From Mycobacterium sp. ELW1 (GTDB lineage: Bacteria; Actinomycetota; Actinomycetes; Mycobacteriales; Mycobacteriaceae), in contig NZ_CP032155.1 in assembly GCF_008329905.1 (NCBI RefSeq), forward strand, positions 1,116,001 through 1,180,000: a stretch of DNA of 64,000 nucleotides, read 5' to 3'. Below are positions 28,486 to 39,799 of the stretch, in pieces. Each line of letters opens with the position of its first letter. Within the stretch, counting starts at the first letter, position 1. Both the position numbers and the translations under genes were made by a program. Under the pieces are notes generated by a model. That model saw only the letters and a list, made by a program, of their open reading frames with translations. It did not search any database and was not told the origin of the DNA.

Positions 28486-28493
28486 CAATTCTT

Positions 28494-30116
28494 GTGCCAC
28501 ACCAATCGAGGAGCCGACGAGCACGGCGCGCGATGGTGCTGCTCATGGCCCTGGTGGTGTCGGCATGCGCACGGAACGGCAGCGAGCCGCAACCGCAGGT
28601 TGCCGCGGCCGCCGAGCCGGGGCCGGCAGTGGTACAGACCGCGGGGGGTGCGCTGCGTGGCGTCGTCGCCCCCGGCTATCGGGTCTTCAACGGCATTCCC
28701 TACGCGGCCGCACCGGTGGGGTCACTGCGCTGGCAGCCGCCGCAGCCGGCGGCGCCGTGGCCCGGCGTGCGTGATGCCACCAAGCCAGGCCTGCGGTGCA
28801 TCCAGGACACCACCTACGACCCCGACTACGGACGGCCCACCGGCGAGGACTGCCTGAACCTCAACGTCTGGACCCCTGACGGTGCGAGCCGCTCCCATCA
28901 GAAGCCGGTGATGGTGTGGATTCACGGTGGCGGCTTCCTCAACGGCAGTGCCGACATCTACGACGCGCGCTGGATGGCGACCCAGGGCGACATCGTCGTC
29001 GTCACCATCAACTACCGGCTGGGGACCCTCGGGTTCCTGGCGGATCCCGCACTGAGCCCGGACGGCGACGTCGGCAACTACGGTCTGGCCGATCAACAGG
29101 CCGCGCTGCGGTGGGTCCGCGACAACATCGCCGAATTCGGCGGTGACCCAACCAAAGTCACGATCGCCGGTGAATCGGCGGGTGCGATGTCGGTGTGCGA
29201 CCATCTGGTCGCGCCCGAGTCGAAGGGCTTGTTCCGCGCCGCGATCCTGCAGAGCGGACCGTGTCAGGCGCAGGCGGATCGGCCCACCGCCCAACAGGTC
29301 AGTGCCGAGTACGCGGCCGGGGCGGGCTGCACCGATCCCGCCACGGTGGCGGCGTGCTTGCGAGCGCTGCCGACCGACGCCCTGCGACGGGCCCCGCTCT
29401 ATGTCGGGTTCGGCCCCGACAAGCTGACCGGGCCGGTCACCGGTACCGACCGGTTGCCCGTTGACCCGATGATCGCGTTCGCGTCGAGTCGGGTTCCCCG
29501 GACGCCGGTGCTCGTCGGCAGCAACGGTGACGAGTTCGCGATGTTCGCCGCAATCGAGTACCTCAAGGATCGGCAGCTGCCGCCCTACCCGCAGCTGATG
29601 GCGAAGACGTTCGGCGTGGACGCCGCCGCGGTCGCCGAGCGCTATCCGCTGGACCGGTATGGGGGCAGTGTCGGCCTGGCCTACTCCGCGGCGGTCACCG
29701 ACAGCGTATTCTCTTGCCCCGCAGACCGAATCGCGTCCGGTTTGGCGCACACCGGGCCGGTGTACGCCTACGAGTTCAACGACCGCACGGCGCCGGCGCC
29801 GGATCCACTGCTCGCGGCTCCGTTCCCCGTCGGGGCCAGCCACTCACTGGAGTTGCGGTATCTGTTCGACGTCGGCGGCGCCCGTCCGCTGGACCCGGCG
29901 CAACGCGTGTTGTCCGACCAGATGGTGGCCTACTGGAGCCAGTTCGTGAAGACCGGTTCGCCGGAGGTGTCGGGGTTGCCGGACTGGCCTGAGTTCGGCG
30001 CCGACGAGGCCGGCGGCAAGCGATTGTCGCTGCAGACCGGTGACTTGACGGTCACCACCGACTTCAGCGCGCGGCACCAGTGCGCGTTCTGGACGAGCCG
30101 CACCGGGGCGCGCTAG
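28494..30116 (+). CDS. Exported carboxylesterase type B lipoprotein
   Basis: 540 residues. A basic N-terminus, hydrophobic stretch and lipobox VSAC (Cys25) predict a lipid-anchored surface enzyme. The alpha/beta-hydrolase domain shows MVWIHGGGFLNGS (oxyanion hole) and the nucleophile in AGESAGAMS (Ser228), with EDCLNLNVWTP as the family signature. GTG at 28494 is preferred because a -10 element sits just upstream (leaderless); an internal ATG at 28533 would remove most of the signal's basic part. Its TAG shares CTAG with the convergent TetR gene's TAG. Confidence 0.9.
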   Translation: MPHQSRSRRARRAMVLLMALVVSACARNGSEPQPQVAAAAEPGPAVVQTAGGALRGVVAPGYRVFNGIPYAAAPVGSLRWQPPQPAAPWPGVRDATKPGLRCIQDTTYDPDYGRPTGEDCLNLNVWTPDGASRSHQKPVMVWIHGGGFLNGSADIYDARWMATQGDIVVVTINYRLGTLGFLADPALSPDGDVGNYGLADQQAALRWVRDNIAEFGGDPTKVTIAGESAGAMSVCDHLVAPESKGLFRAAILQSGPCQAQADRPTAQQVSAEYAAGAGCTDPATVAACLRALPTDALRRAPLYVGFGPDKLTGPVTGTDRLPVDPMIAFASSRVPRTPVLVGSNGDEFAMFAAIEYLKDRQLPPYPQLMAKTFGVDAAAVAERYPLDRYGGSVGLAYSAAVTDSVFSCPADRIASGLAHTGPVYAYEFNDRTAPAPDPLLAAPFPVGASHSLELRYLFDVGGARPLDPAQRVLSDQMVAYWSQFVKTGSPEVSGLPDWPEFGADEAGGKRLSLQTGDLTVTTDFSARHQCAFWTSRTGAR

Positions 30117-30727
30117 CCGCTCCAGCGGGGGTGAGCCACCACGGCCAGCGCTTCGGCGACGTCGGCCGCCAGCGGCCGGCGCCGGTCCCCGCGATTCCTC
30201 ACCCACTGTTGGAAGGCGAAATCGGCTGCTGCAAAGGACAATTGGACCAGAAGGCCGGGGCGCCAATCCTCGGTCGGGTCGGCGTCCATGCGCGCAGCCA
30301 CGAGCTGAATCATCTGGTCGCGATCCGCGGTGGACAGCAGCGTCGCCCGGTCGAGCAACTCGGGTGCGGTCAGGATCGCCGCCCGCCAGTTCTCCAGATC
30401 GACATCCTCGAATGACCCGACCCGGCTGACGATCGCGGCGGCCAGGGCGGCATCGGGGGCCTCGTCGCGCGGGCGACGCGCCAACAGCGATGCGATCGCG
30501 GCGTTACCGCGCTGGACGGCCCCCAGCAGCAGATCCTCCTTGGTCGCGACATGGCGGAAGAACGTTCGCGGTGACACCGATGCTTCGGCGGCGATGTCGT
30601 CGGTGGTGACGTTGCCGAATCCCCGTGCGGCGAACAGTCGGTAGGCCGCGGCATGGATATCAGCGCGCACCTGCGCCCGCTGCCGGTCCCGCAGGGTCGG
30701 CGGCCGTTCCGCGGGCGGGCTGCTCAC
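30113..30727 (-). CDS. TetR family regulator, last gene of SDR operon
   Basis: 204 residues; HTH at about 35-65 (RGFGNVTTDDIAAEASVSPR then TFFRHVATKEDLLLGAV). GTG start at 30727 overlaps the SDR stop (GTGA), so it is translated with the operon it probably controls. It lies at the distal end of four coupled genes; the operator should be upstream of 33027. Effector unknown. Confidence 0.87.
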   Translation of the reverse strand: MSSPPAERPPTLRDRQRAQVRADIHAAAYRLFAARGFGNVTTDDIAAEASVSPRTFFRHVATKEDLLLGAVQRGNAAIASLLARRPRDEAPDAALAAAIVSRVGSFEDVDLENWRAAILTAPELLDRATLLSTADRDQMIQLVAARMDADPTEDWRPGLLVQLSFAAADFAFQQWVRNRGDRRRPLAADVAEALAVVAHPRWSG

Positions 30728-31509
30728 CGGTAGGTACCCATCCCGCCGTCGATGTTGATGGTCTGGGCGGTCATGTACGAGGCGTCGCGGCTGATCAGGA
30801 AAGCCACCACCGCGCCGATGTCGGCGTGCGTGTCGCCGATCCGGCGCAGCGGGACACCTTTGACGATCTTGTTGTAGATATCGGGGTGTGCGTCGCTCCA
30901 TCCCGCGACACCGTCGGAGTTGGCGAATGGGCACACCACGTTCACCCGGATGTTGTCGACACCCCCTTCCAGCGCAGCGACTTTCGACATACCCCGAATC
31001 GCTTCCTTGGCGCCCGCGTAGGCGCCGAACGACTTCTGTCCACCGGTACCGCTGCCGGAGCCGAAGTTCACGATGGACCCGCCGCCGGCGGCTTTCAGTA
31101 CCGGATAGGCGGCCTGCATGAGGAAGAAGGTGGCTCGCGGGCCGATGTCGAAGACGAGGTCGTAATCGGCCATGGTGATGTCGGTGAACGGCTTGGGTTC
31201 ATCGGTGGCGATCGCGTTGTTGATCAAAGCGTCGATCCCACCGAACGATTCGACCGCGACGTCGATGATGTGCTGATAGCTGGAGTGGTCGCACAGGTCC
31301 GCCACCAGCGGCACGGCGTGCTGGTCATCGCGCAGGGCTCCCGCGACGCCGATCACACCCGGGTCCCGGTCGACCAGCAGCACCGAGGCGCCGCGTTCGA
31401 GGAGCGCCGCGCTGATTCCCCGGCCGACTCCGCGCGCCGCTCCCGTGACGATCACCCGGTGACCGCTCAGCGATCCCGGATGCCAATAGGTCGGCTCAGG
31501 GGACACCAC
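30724..31509 (-). CDS. SDR family oxidoreductase
   Basis: 261 residues. NAD(P)-binding VTGAARGVGRGISAAL, NNAIATDEPKPF (an NNA-type motif), catalytic Ser region SIVNFGSGSGTGG, Y-x-x-x-K as YAGAKEA and C-terminal INIDGGMGTYR. GTG at 31509 follows GGAGGAG by seven bases and overlaps the VOC gene end by 14 bases; a second GTG at 31506 is possible. Likely acts on the same compound as its coupled neighbours. Not of the mycofactocin-insert type. Confidence 0.87.
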   Translation of the reverse strand: MVSPEPTYWHPGSLSGHRVIVTGAARGVGRGISAALLERGASVLLVDRDPGVIGVAGALRDDQHAVPLVADLCDHSSYQHIIDVAVESFGGIDALINNAIATDEPKPFTDITMADYDLVFDIGPRATFFLMQAAYPVLKAAGGGSIVNFGSGSGTGGQKSFGAYAGAKEAIRGMSKVAALEGGVDNIRVNVVCPFANSDGVAGWSDAHPDIYNKIVKGVPLRRIGDTHADIGAVVAFLISRDASYMTAQTINIDGGMGTYR

Positions 31510-31969
31510 GATGCAACTCCTCCGATGTGCGTGCAGTACCTGGGAACTCGATGAACTCCACCGCGGTTCCGTCGGGATCCTTGACGAAGAACATTCGAAC
31601 ACCCGCGATGTCGAACGGTGGCTGGTCCGGCGCGATGCCCGCCGCCTGCACCTGCCGGTATGTGGCGTCGAGGTCGGTGACCGACAGCGAGATGTTCTGG
31701 TTGCCGACGAAAGACCGCCTCGCCGGGCGGCTCTCTGTACCCAGTGACAGCAGCTCGATCATCACCCCGCCGATCAACCCGCCGACGACCCGGCCTTGAT
31801 TCCCGTCGCCGCCGCCGAGGGCGTGGTCGAACGGCTCGCCGGCCATGGTCTGGTCGAACACCACGTCCATGCCGAGCAGTCCCCGATAGAACCCCAGCGC
31901 TCGGTCCATGTCGGTGACCCCGACCACCAAATGTGAAAACCGAAGATTCGGAAGGCTTTCCACGATCAC
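31496..31969 (-). CDS. VOC/glyoxalase family protein
   Basis: 157 residues with one VOC module pair (FSHLVVGVTDMDRALGFYRG at the N-terminus; ISLSVTDLDATYRQVQAAGI, then FFVKDPDGTAVEFIEFPG). Metal ligands would be the His and Glu in these motifs, typical of lactoylglutathione lyase, epimerase or extradiol dioxygenase relatives. GTG at 31969 overlaps the preceding stop (GTGA). It lies between the reductase-like and SDR genes of the same operon. Confidence 0.83.
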   Translation of the reverse strand: MIVESLPNLRFSHLVVGVTDMDRALGFYRGLLGMDVVFDQTMAGEPFDHALGGGDGNQGRVVGGLIGGVMIELLSLGTESRPARRSFVGNQNISLSVTDLDATYRQVQAAGIAPDQPPFDIAGVRMFFVKDPDGTAVEFIEFPGTARTSEELHRGVP

Positions 31970-33027
31970 TTGGCCAGGTGTGGCGCGGCCCGTCCGGCGA
32001 TCAGCGGCAGGTCGAGATACGTCTTGATGCCGGGGGAGGCGTCGCAGACGTACGGTATGGCGCTGATGCAGTGGTTGGCAGTGGCCACCACACCCGGATT
32101 GCGCTTGAGACCCTCCTCGACCGTTTCCGGTTGCAGCCCTTTGAAAGTCAGCGACACATCGCAATCACCGGTGACCTCGACCTCGAAGCGCTCTCCCTTC
32201 TCGCCGAGCGTCCACGGTGGGTCGAGTTCCACGTCGCACATCAGCCAGTTCACCGCGGCCGTGACGACCGGCTCGTCGTCGACGATCGCCTGCCACTTGA
32301 AACGGCGAGCGGCCACCGTTCCTGCCTCCATCGGAACCACCAGCTCGTCGGTTCCGGTGACGGCGACAGCGACCTCCTGCGTGGAGCGGATGCGCGGATC
32401 GGACCGGAAACCCAATTGGTCGGCGACCATGCGCACCGATTGTTTGAAGCCGGCTTCGAGCAGCGCGGCAATGGGTCCGCTCATCGCCTGCTCCGGCGTC
32501 AGGCCGAATCCCATCACCTCCCGCACGACGAGTGGTGCGTTGTAGGTGCGGATGTCGGAGAACTCCTCGGCGCGGACATGGGTGATGGCGGCGGTGAGCG
32601 CGGAGATCATCAACGGGAACCGCTCGGTGATGCCGCCGGGGTGAATACCGGAGCCGTGCAACGTGGCGTTGCCTGCGGCACACGCCTCCTCGAGGGCCTG
32701 CACCGCGGGGTTCTCCCGGTCCGGGTAGACCCAGCCGACCGGGGTCACCACATTCTTGCCGGAGCGCAGGATCTTGGCGACGACCGAGTCGTCGGGCAGC
32801 AACGGGGAGTACATGACGCAGTCGGCGTCCAGCGCCAGCAGCTCGTCGATGTCGGTCGTGGCAGCCACCCCGATCGGGGCTTCGCCGATGACCTCGCCGA
32901 CGTCGCGGCCGTGCTTGTCGGCGCTGTGAACCCAGCAGCCGACGAGTTCGAGTTCAGGGTGGCGCAGCACGCCCTGGATTGCCGCCTTGCCCACACCGCC
33001 GGTTGCCCACTGAATGACGCGATACAT
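31966..33027 (-). CDS. NAD(P)-dependent dihydrodipicolinate-reductase-like / amine dehydrogenase family protein
   Basis: 353 residues. Rossmann start MYRVIQWATGGVGKAAIQGV with the rest of a DapB-like fold (LVGCWVHSADKHGRDVGEV; GWVYPD; TLHGSGIHPGG). Such proteins, common in mycobacteria, are annotated as dihydrodipicolinate reductase or 2,4-diaminopentanoate dehydrogenase-like, but real substrates are mostly unknown. ATG at 33027 gives the common N-terminus; ATG 33036 is an alternative. First gene of the operon running to the TetR at 30113. Confidence 0.82.
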   Translation of the reverse strand: MYRVIQWATGGVGKAAIQGVLRHPELELVGCWVHSADKHGRDVGEVIGEAPIGVAATTDIDELLALDADCVMYSPLLPDDSVVAKILRSGKNVVTPVGWVYPDRENPAVQALEEACAAGNATLHGSGIHPGGITERFPLMISALTAAITHVRAEEFSDIRTYNAPLVVREVMGFGLTPEQAMSGPIAALLEAGFKQSVRMVADQLGFRSDPRIRSTQEVAVAVTGTDELVVPMEAGTVAARRFKWQAIVDDEPVVTAAVNWLMCDVELDPPWTLGEKGERFEVEVTGDCDVSLTFKGLQPETVEEGLKRNPGVVATANHCISAIPYVCDASPGIKTYLDLPLIAGRAAPHLAK

Positions 33028-33144
33028 AAGCGGCATCGTATGCCGATATGGCAGTGACTGTCACGTATTTGAGGGCAGAAATGCGTCGATGACCCACCGG
33101 TCGGACGTATCGTCCGGCAAGGGAACCAGCTATCGGGGGCGACG

Positions 33145-33829
33145 ATGGACAACTCTCGTTTGGATCGCACCGGCGGCAGTGCCGGCATCGCATTTGTGAT
33201 CGCCACCGTGGTGACCGCGCTGCTGACGGGTAAACCCCCCGGGACCCGAGACCAGCAACCAGACCGTCCAGCGCTTCTTCATCGACCACCACAGTCAGAT
33301 CGTTCTGCAGGGCTGGCTCTACGCGCTGGCCACCGGGTTGGTCATCTGGTTCGCGGTCGCGGTCCGCCGCCTGCTTCACACCGCACCGAGCGGTCGTCAT
33401 CTCGGCGATCTGTTCTTCGTCGGCACAGTGGCCGTCGCCGCGCTGTCCTTCGTCTCGATGTCGATCCGGATCGTCGCGGCAGGAGCGGCCCACGAGCTGT
33501 CGGCCTCGGCGGTGCGCGCGGTTGGGGCCGACTTCGGTCTGGTCTTGTTGGCGCTGTGCGGCTTCATCGTCGCTCTCGCGGCGACCGGCTACGCGGGCTG
33601 CATCTTTTCGCAAGCCATGCTCCCGCGGTGGACTGGCTGGCTGGCGGTCATCGCTGCGGTGGTCAACGTGATGGGGACATTGAGCGTGTTCCTCAACGGC
33701 GGCCCGCTCTCCATCGAAGGCGGCTGGGGGACGTTGCTGCCCATCGCCGCCACCGGAGTGTGGTACCTCGGAACCTCGGTCAGCTTGTTCCGGGCCCATC
33801 CGATTGCCACCCCGGACCCGACCGGGTAG
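33145..33829 (+). pseudogene. Integral membrane protein gene with +1 frameshift in a C6 tract
   Basis: The first 32 codons (MDNSRLDRTGGSAGIAFVIA, then TVVTALLTGKPP) run into a tract of six C at 33235-33240, after which the sensible reading continues in another frame (GPETSNQTVQRFFIDHHSQI and onward to FRAHPIATPDPTG). Five C would restore one 227-residue frame with about six membrane helices. This could be a genuine inactivating insertion, homopolymer phase variation or a sequencing error. Without the fix, a shorter protein could start internally at 33338. Confidence 0.75.
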
Positions 33830-34277
33830 GCCGGCGCGGGTAAGAATTGCCCGGTACGCCGCCGCGATCCCGCTTGTCCAGGGGTGTCGCGCGACACGTC
33901 CAAACCGACCCGCCACCAGGGTTCGGGCGGGTTTAGCTGGTGCTCCGGGCGAATTTGGCTGGTGCCGCGATCTAGGGCATACTGTTCGGGTTGCCTTGAG
34001 CCGGGTTCGCCCCCCATGTGGGAGCGTGCCGCTCAGGGTGTACGACCGGCGCCCGAACGGGCGCGTCCGGTCCCCATCTCGGAGTGCGGCAGATTCTGAC
34101 CGTGCGTTCGGGACTGCGTGAGGGCGACACACCCGACCGCGGGGGTCGGAGCACCAGAGACAGGTAAAGAGCGGCGGCGACAGCCAGCGCGGTAACTCTC
34201 CGGCCTAGGCCGGGGGGAACGGCGCATGACCACCGTGTCCCTTTGTGGGACCAAGCAGGAATGAAGGTAGGAGAAGC
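33830..34277 (+). promoter_or_regulatory. S10 operon promoter and structured leader
   Basis: A 448-base gene-free region. Candidate promoter: TTGGCT (33955-33960), 19-base spacer and TACTGT (33980-33985). Two near-identical elements, TTTAGCTGGTGC (33932-33943) and TTTGGCTGGTGC (33954-33965), lie 22 bases apart. The leader of nearly 290 bases has three strong hairpins: 34044-34072 (6-bp inner stem with GAAC loop plus 5-bp outer stem), the 14-bp perfect palindrome CCGGCCTAGGCCGG (34200-34213), and GTCCC/GGGAC at 34235-34249 just before the rpsJ ribosome site. This looks like an autogenously controlled r-protein leader. Confidence 0.6.
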
Positions 34278-34583
34278 GTGGCGGGACAAAAGATCCGCAT
34301 CAGGCTCAAGGCCTACGACCATGAGGCCATCGATGCCTCGGCGCGCAAGATCGTGGAGACGGTCACCCGTACCGGTGCGAGCGTGGTTGGTCCGGTGCCG
34401 CTGCCGACGGAAAAGAACGTGTACTGCGTCATCCGCTCACCGCACAAGTACAAGGACTCGCGGGAGCACTTCGAGATGCGCACGCACAAGCGACTCATCG
34501 ACATCCTCGACCCGACGCCGAAGACCGTTGACGCTCTCATGCGCATCGATCTGCCGGCGAGCGTCGACGTGAACATCCAGTAG
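34278..34583 (+). CDS. rpsJ: 30S ribosomal protein S10
   Basis: 101 residues ([20 protein letters not shown] at the N-terminus), a small-subunit head protein that also serves as NusE in antitermination. GTG start with AGGAGAAGC immediately upstream. First gene of the S10 operon. Confidence 0.98.
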
Positions 34584-34602
34584 TAGGGGAGTCGACGAAC
34601 AA

Positions 34603-35256
34603 ATGGCACGAAAAGGCATTCTGGGCACCAAGCTGGGCATGACCCAGGTGTTCGACGAAAACAACCGGGTCGTCCCCGTCACGGTCGTCAAGGCCGGACC
34701 CAACGTGGTCACCCGCATCCGCACGCCCGAGCGTGACGGCTACAGCGCTGTGCAGCTCGCCTACGGCGAGATCAGCCCCCGCAAGGTCAACAAGCCGGTC
34801 ACCGGTCAGTACGCCGCCGCCGGGATCAACCCGCGCCGGCACCTGGCCGAGCTGCGCCTCGATGATGAGGCCGCTGCCGCCGACTACGAGGTCGGTCAGG
34901 AACTGACGGCGGAGATCTTCGCCGACGGCGCCTACGTCGACGTCACCGGGACCTCCAAGGGCAAGGGCTTCGCCGGCACCATGAAGCGTCACGGCTTCAA
35001 GGGCCAGGGCGCCAGCCACGGTGCACAGGCCGTGCACCGCCGGCCGGGCTCGATCGGTGGCTGCGCCACCCCGGGTCGCGTCTTCAAGGGCACCCGGATG
35101 TCCGGCCGCATGGGTAGCGATCGCGTCACCACGCAGAACCTGGTGGTGCACAAGGTCGATGCCGAGAACGGCGTGCTCCTGATCAAAGGTGCCGTCCCCG
35201 GCGTCAACGGCGGGCTCGTGATGGTTCGCACGGCAGTCAAACGAGGTGAGAAGTGA
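34603..35256 (+). CDS. rplC: 50S ribosomal protein L3
   Basis: 217 residues; begins [20 protein letters not shown] and contains the peptidyl-transferase-proximal loop ([20 protein letters not shown]). The stop overlaps the rplD GTG by four bases. Confidence 0.98.
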   Translation: MARKGILGTKLGMTQVFDENNRVVPVTVVKAGPNVVTRIRTPERDGYSAVQLAYGEISPRKVNKPVTGQYAAAGINPRRHLAELRLDDEAAAADYEVGQELTAEIFADGAYVDVTGTSKGKGFAGTMKRHGFKGQGASHGAQAVHRRPGSIGGCATPGRVFKGTRMSGRMGSDRVTTQNLVVHKVDAENGVLLIKGAVPGVNGGLVMVRTAVKRGEK

Positions 35257-35909
35257 CTCTCAAGATTGACGTTCGCACTCCGGGCGGCAAGACGGACGGC
35301 AGCGTGGAGCTGCCCGCCGCCCTGTTCGACGTGGAACCCAACATCGCGTTGATGCATCAGGTGGTGACTGCGCAGCTGGCTGCCAAGCGGCAGGGCACGC
35401 ACGCCACCAAGACTCGCGCTCAGGTCTCCGGCGGCGGCAAGAAGCCGTACCGGCAGAAGGGCACCGGTCGCGCCCGCCAGGGTTCGACCCGCGCACCGCA
35501 GTTCACCGGTGGTGGCGTCGTGCACGGCCCGCAGCCCCGCGACTACAGCGAGCGGACCCCGAAGAAGATGATCCGCGCCGCACTGCGCAGCGCGCTGTCG
35601 GACCGGGCCCGCAACGAGCGGATCCACGCGATCACCGAGGTGCTCGAGGGGCAGACGCCGTCGACCAAGAGCGCCAAGGCGTTCCTGGCCACGCTGACCG
35701 ACCGCCGCAAGGTCCTGGTCGTCATCGGCCGCACCGACGAGGTCGGCGCGAAGAGCGTGCGCAACCTGCCCGGCGTGCATGTGATCTCGCCGGACCAGCT
35801 GAACACCTACGACGTGCTCAACGCTGACGACGTGGTGTTCTCGGTCGAGGCCCTGAACGCATACATCGGTGCGAACAGCAAGGACGAAAAAGAAGGAGCG
35901 TCGGTCTAA
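35253..35909 (+). CDS. rplD: 50S ribosomal protein L4
   Basis: 218 residues, exit-tunnel protein with the extended loop ([20 protein letters not shown]). In many bacteria L4 is the autogenous repressor of the S10 operon through the leader RNA, which makes the structured leader at 34044-34249 of interest. GTG start; one-base overlap with rplW. Confidence 0.98.
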   Translation: MTLKIDVRTPGGKTDGSVELPAALFDVEPNIALMHQVVTAQLAAKRQGTHATKTRAQVSGGGKKPYRQKGTGRARQGSTRAPQFTGGGVVHGPQPRDYSERTPKKMIRAALRSALSDRARNERIHAITEVLEGQTPSTKSAKAFLATLTDRRKVLVVIGRTDEVGAKSVRNLPGVHVISPDQLNTYDVLNADDVVFSVEALNAYIGANSKDEKEGASV

Positions 35910-36211
35910 TGGCAACCATCACCGACCCCCGCGACATCATCCTGGCGCCGGTCATCTCCGAGAAGTCCTACGGACTGATCGAGGACAACGTCTACACGTT
36001 CGTCGTGGCGCCCGGTTCGAACAAGACGCAGATCAAGATCGCCATCGAGAAGATCTTCAAGGTGAAGGTCGACTCGGTGAACACGCTGAACCGGCAGGGC
36101 AAGCGCAAGCGCACCCGCACCGGCTACGGACAGCGCAAGAGCACCAAGCGCGCGATCGTGACCCTGGCCCCCGGCAGCAAGCCGATCGACCTATTCGGAG
36201 CTCCCGCCTGA
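35909..36211 (+). CDS. rplW: 50S ribosomal protein L23
   Basis: 100 residues, located at the tunnel exit where trigger factor and SRP dock. Conserved [19 protein letters not shown] and [13 protein letters not shown]. Starts within the rplD stop (TAATG). Confidence 0.98.
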   Translation: MATITDPRDIILAPVISEKSYGLIEDNVYTFVVAPGSNKTQIKIAIEKIFKVKVDSVNTLNRQGKRKRTRTGYGQRKSTKRAIVTLAPGSKPIDLFGAPA

Positions 36212-36251
36212 CCCGGCGGGAACGACTGCAGATAGAACTCAGGAATAGATA

Positions 36252-37088
<837 letters not shown>

Positions 37089-37102
37089 GCAGGAGATAAG
37101 AC

Positions 37103-37380
37103 ATGCCACGCAGTCTGAAGAAGGGTCCGTTCGTCGACGACCATCTGCTCAAGAAGGTCGACGTCCAGAACGAGAAGAACACCAAGCAGGTCATCAAGAC
37201 CTGGTCGCGTCGTTCGACCATCATCCCCGACTTCATCGGTCACACCTTCGCCGTCCACGACGGTCGCAAGCATGTGCCGGTGTTCGTCAGCGAGGCGATG
37301 GTCGGCCACAAGCTGGGCGAGTTCGCACCGACGCGCACGTTCAAAGGTCACATCAAGGACGACCGGAAGAGTAAGCGGCG

Positions 37381-37384
<4 letters not shown>
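37103..37384 (+). CDS. rpsS: 30S ribosomal protein S19
   Basis: 93 residues, head protein ([20 protein letters not shown]). Clear AGGAGA ribosome site. Overlaps rplV by four bases. Confidence 0.98.
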
Positions 37385-38714
<1,330 letters not shown>

Positions 38715-38717
38715 CTC

Positions 38718-39134
38718 ATGCTGATTCCCCGTAAAGTCAAGCACCGCAAGCAACACCACCCCAGGCAGCGTGGTATCGCCAGCGGTGGAACGTCGGTGAC
38801 GTTCGGTGACTACGGCATCCAGGCACTGGAGCACGCCTACATCACCAACCGGCAGATCGAGTCCGCTCGTATCGCCATCAACCGGCACATCAAGCGTGGC
38901 GGCAAGGTGTGGATCAACATCTTCCCGGACCGTCCGCTGACCAAGAAGCCCGCCGAAACCCGCATGGGTTCGGGCAAGGGTTCGCCCGAGTGGTGGGTGG
39001 CCAACGTCAAGCCCGGTCGCGTGCTGTTCGAGCTGAGCTACCCCAATGAGCAGATCGCGCGCGAAGCACTGACCCGCGCGATCCACAAGCTGCCGATCAA
39101 GGCACGCATCGTGACACGAGAGGAGCAGTTCTGA
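38718..39134 (+). CDS. rplP: 50S ribosomal protein L16
   Basis: 138 residues ([20 protein letters not shown]), A-site tRNA-proximal protein. Starts three bases after rpsC and overlaps the rpmC ATG by one base. Confidence 0.98.
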   Translation: MLIPRKVKHRKQHHPRQRGIASGGTSVTFGDYGIQALEHAYITNRQIESARIAINRHIKRGGKVWINIFPDRPLTKKPAETRMGSGKGSPEWWVANVKPGRVLFELSYPNEQIAREALTRAIHKLPIKARIVTREEQF

Positions 39135-39367
39135 TGGCTGTTGGCATCAGCGCCGGCGAACTGCGTGAGCTCACCGAAGAAGAGCTGACCGACAAGCTGC
39201 GGGAATCCAAGGAAGAGCTGTTCAACCTGCGCTTCCAGATGGCCACCGGGCAGCTGGACAACAATCGCCGGCTCCGCACCGTGCGTCAGGAGATTGCGCG
39301 CATCTACACCGTGCTGCGCGAACGTGAACTGGGTCTGGCCGCCGGACCCGCTGGTGAGGAATCGTGA
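39134..39367 (+). CDS. rpmC: 50S ribosomal protein L29
   Basis: 77 residues, two-helix tunnel-exit protein ([20 protein letters not shown] then [15 protein letters not shown]). Overlaps its neighbours on both sides by one base. Confidence 0.98.
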   Translation: MAVGISAGELRELTEEELTDKLRESKEELFNLRFQMATGQLDNNRRLRTVRQEIARIYTVLRERELGLAAGPAGEES

Positions 39368-39663
39368 TGGCAGAAACAAAGGGCACCAAGCACACTGAGC
39401 GCACCGAGGAGTCGCGCGGCCGTCGCAAGACGGTCATCGGCTACGTGGTCAGTGACAAGATGCAGAAGACGATCGTCGTCGAGCTGGAGTCTCGCAAGAG
39501 CCACCCGCTCTACGGCAAGATCATCCGGACCACGACGAAGGTCAAGGCGCACGACGAGAACGGCGACGCCGGTATCGGCGACCGCGTCTCCCTGATGGAG
39601 ACCCGCCCGTTGTCGGCGACCAAGCGCTGGCGCCTGGTCGAGGTCCTCGAGCGCGCCAAGTAA
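39367..39663 (+). CDS. rpsQ: 30S ribosomal protein S17
   Basis: 98 residues. S17 core ([20 protein letters not shown]) preceded by a charged N-terminal extension of about 20 residues. ATG at 39367 shares its A with the rpmC stop; a GTG one codon upstream is an alternative. Last gene before the S10 terminator. Confidence 0.97.
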   Translation: MAETKGTKHTERTEESRGRRKTVIGYVVSDKMQKTIVVELESRKSHPLYGKIIRTTTKVKAHDENGDAGIGDRVSLMETRPLSATKRWRLVEVLERAK

Positions 39664-39681
39664 AAATCCGGTCATAGCAAA

Positions 39682-39714
39682 CGCGAGCCGCGGCTGAATA
39701 AGCCGCGGCTCGCG
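39682..39714 (+). terminator. Intrinsic terminator of S10 operon
   Basis: A perfect 14-bp stem (39682-39695 with 39701-39714) with a GAATA loop, 18 bases after the rpsQ stop. The trailing sequence (GTGTGTCT) is not a good U-tract, as often seen in mycobacteria. Confidence 0.8.
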
Positions 39715-39799
39715 GTGTGTCTCAGCGCCATGCTGCGGCTCGACTAGCAAGCGCCGACAGAACGCCGCGCAACGCTGAACGACGTGGGAGTCTGTGCGT

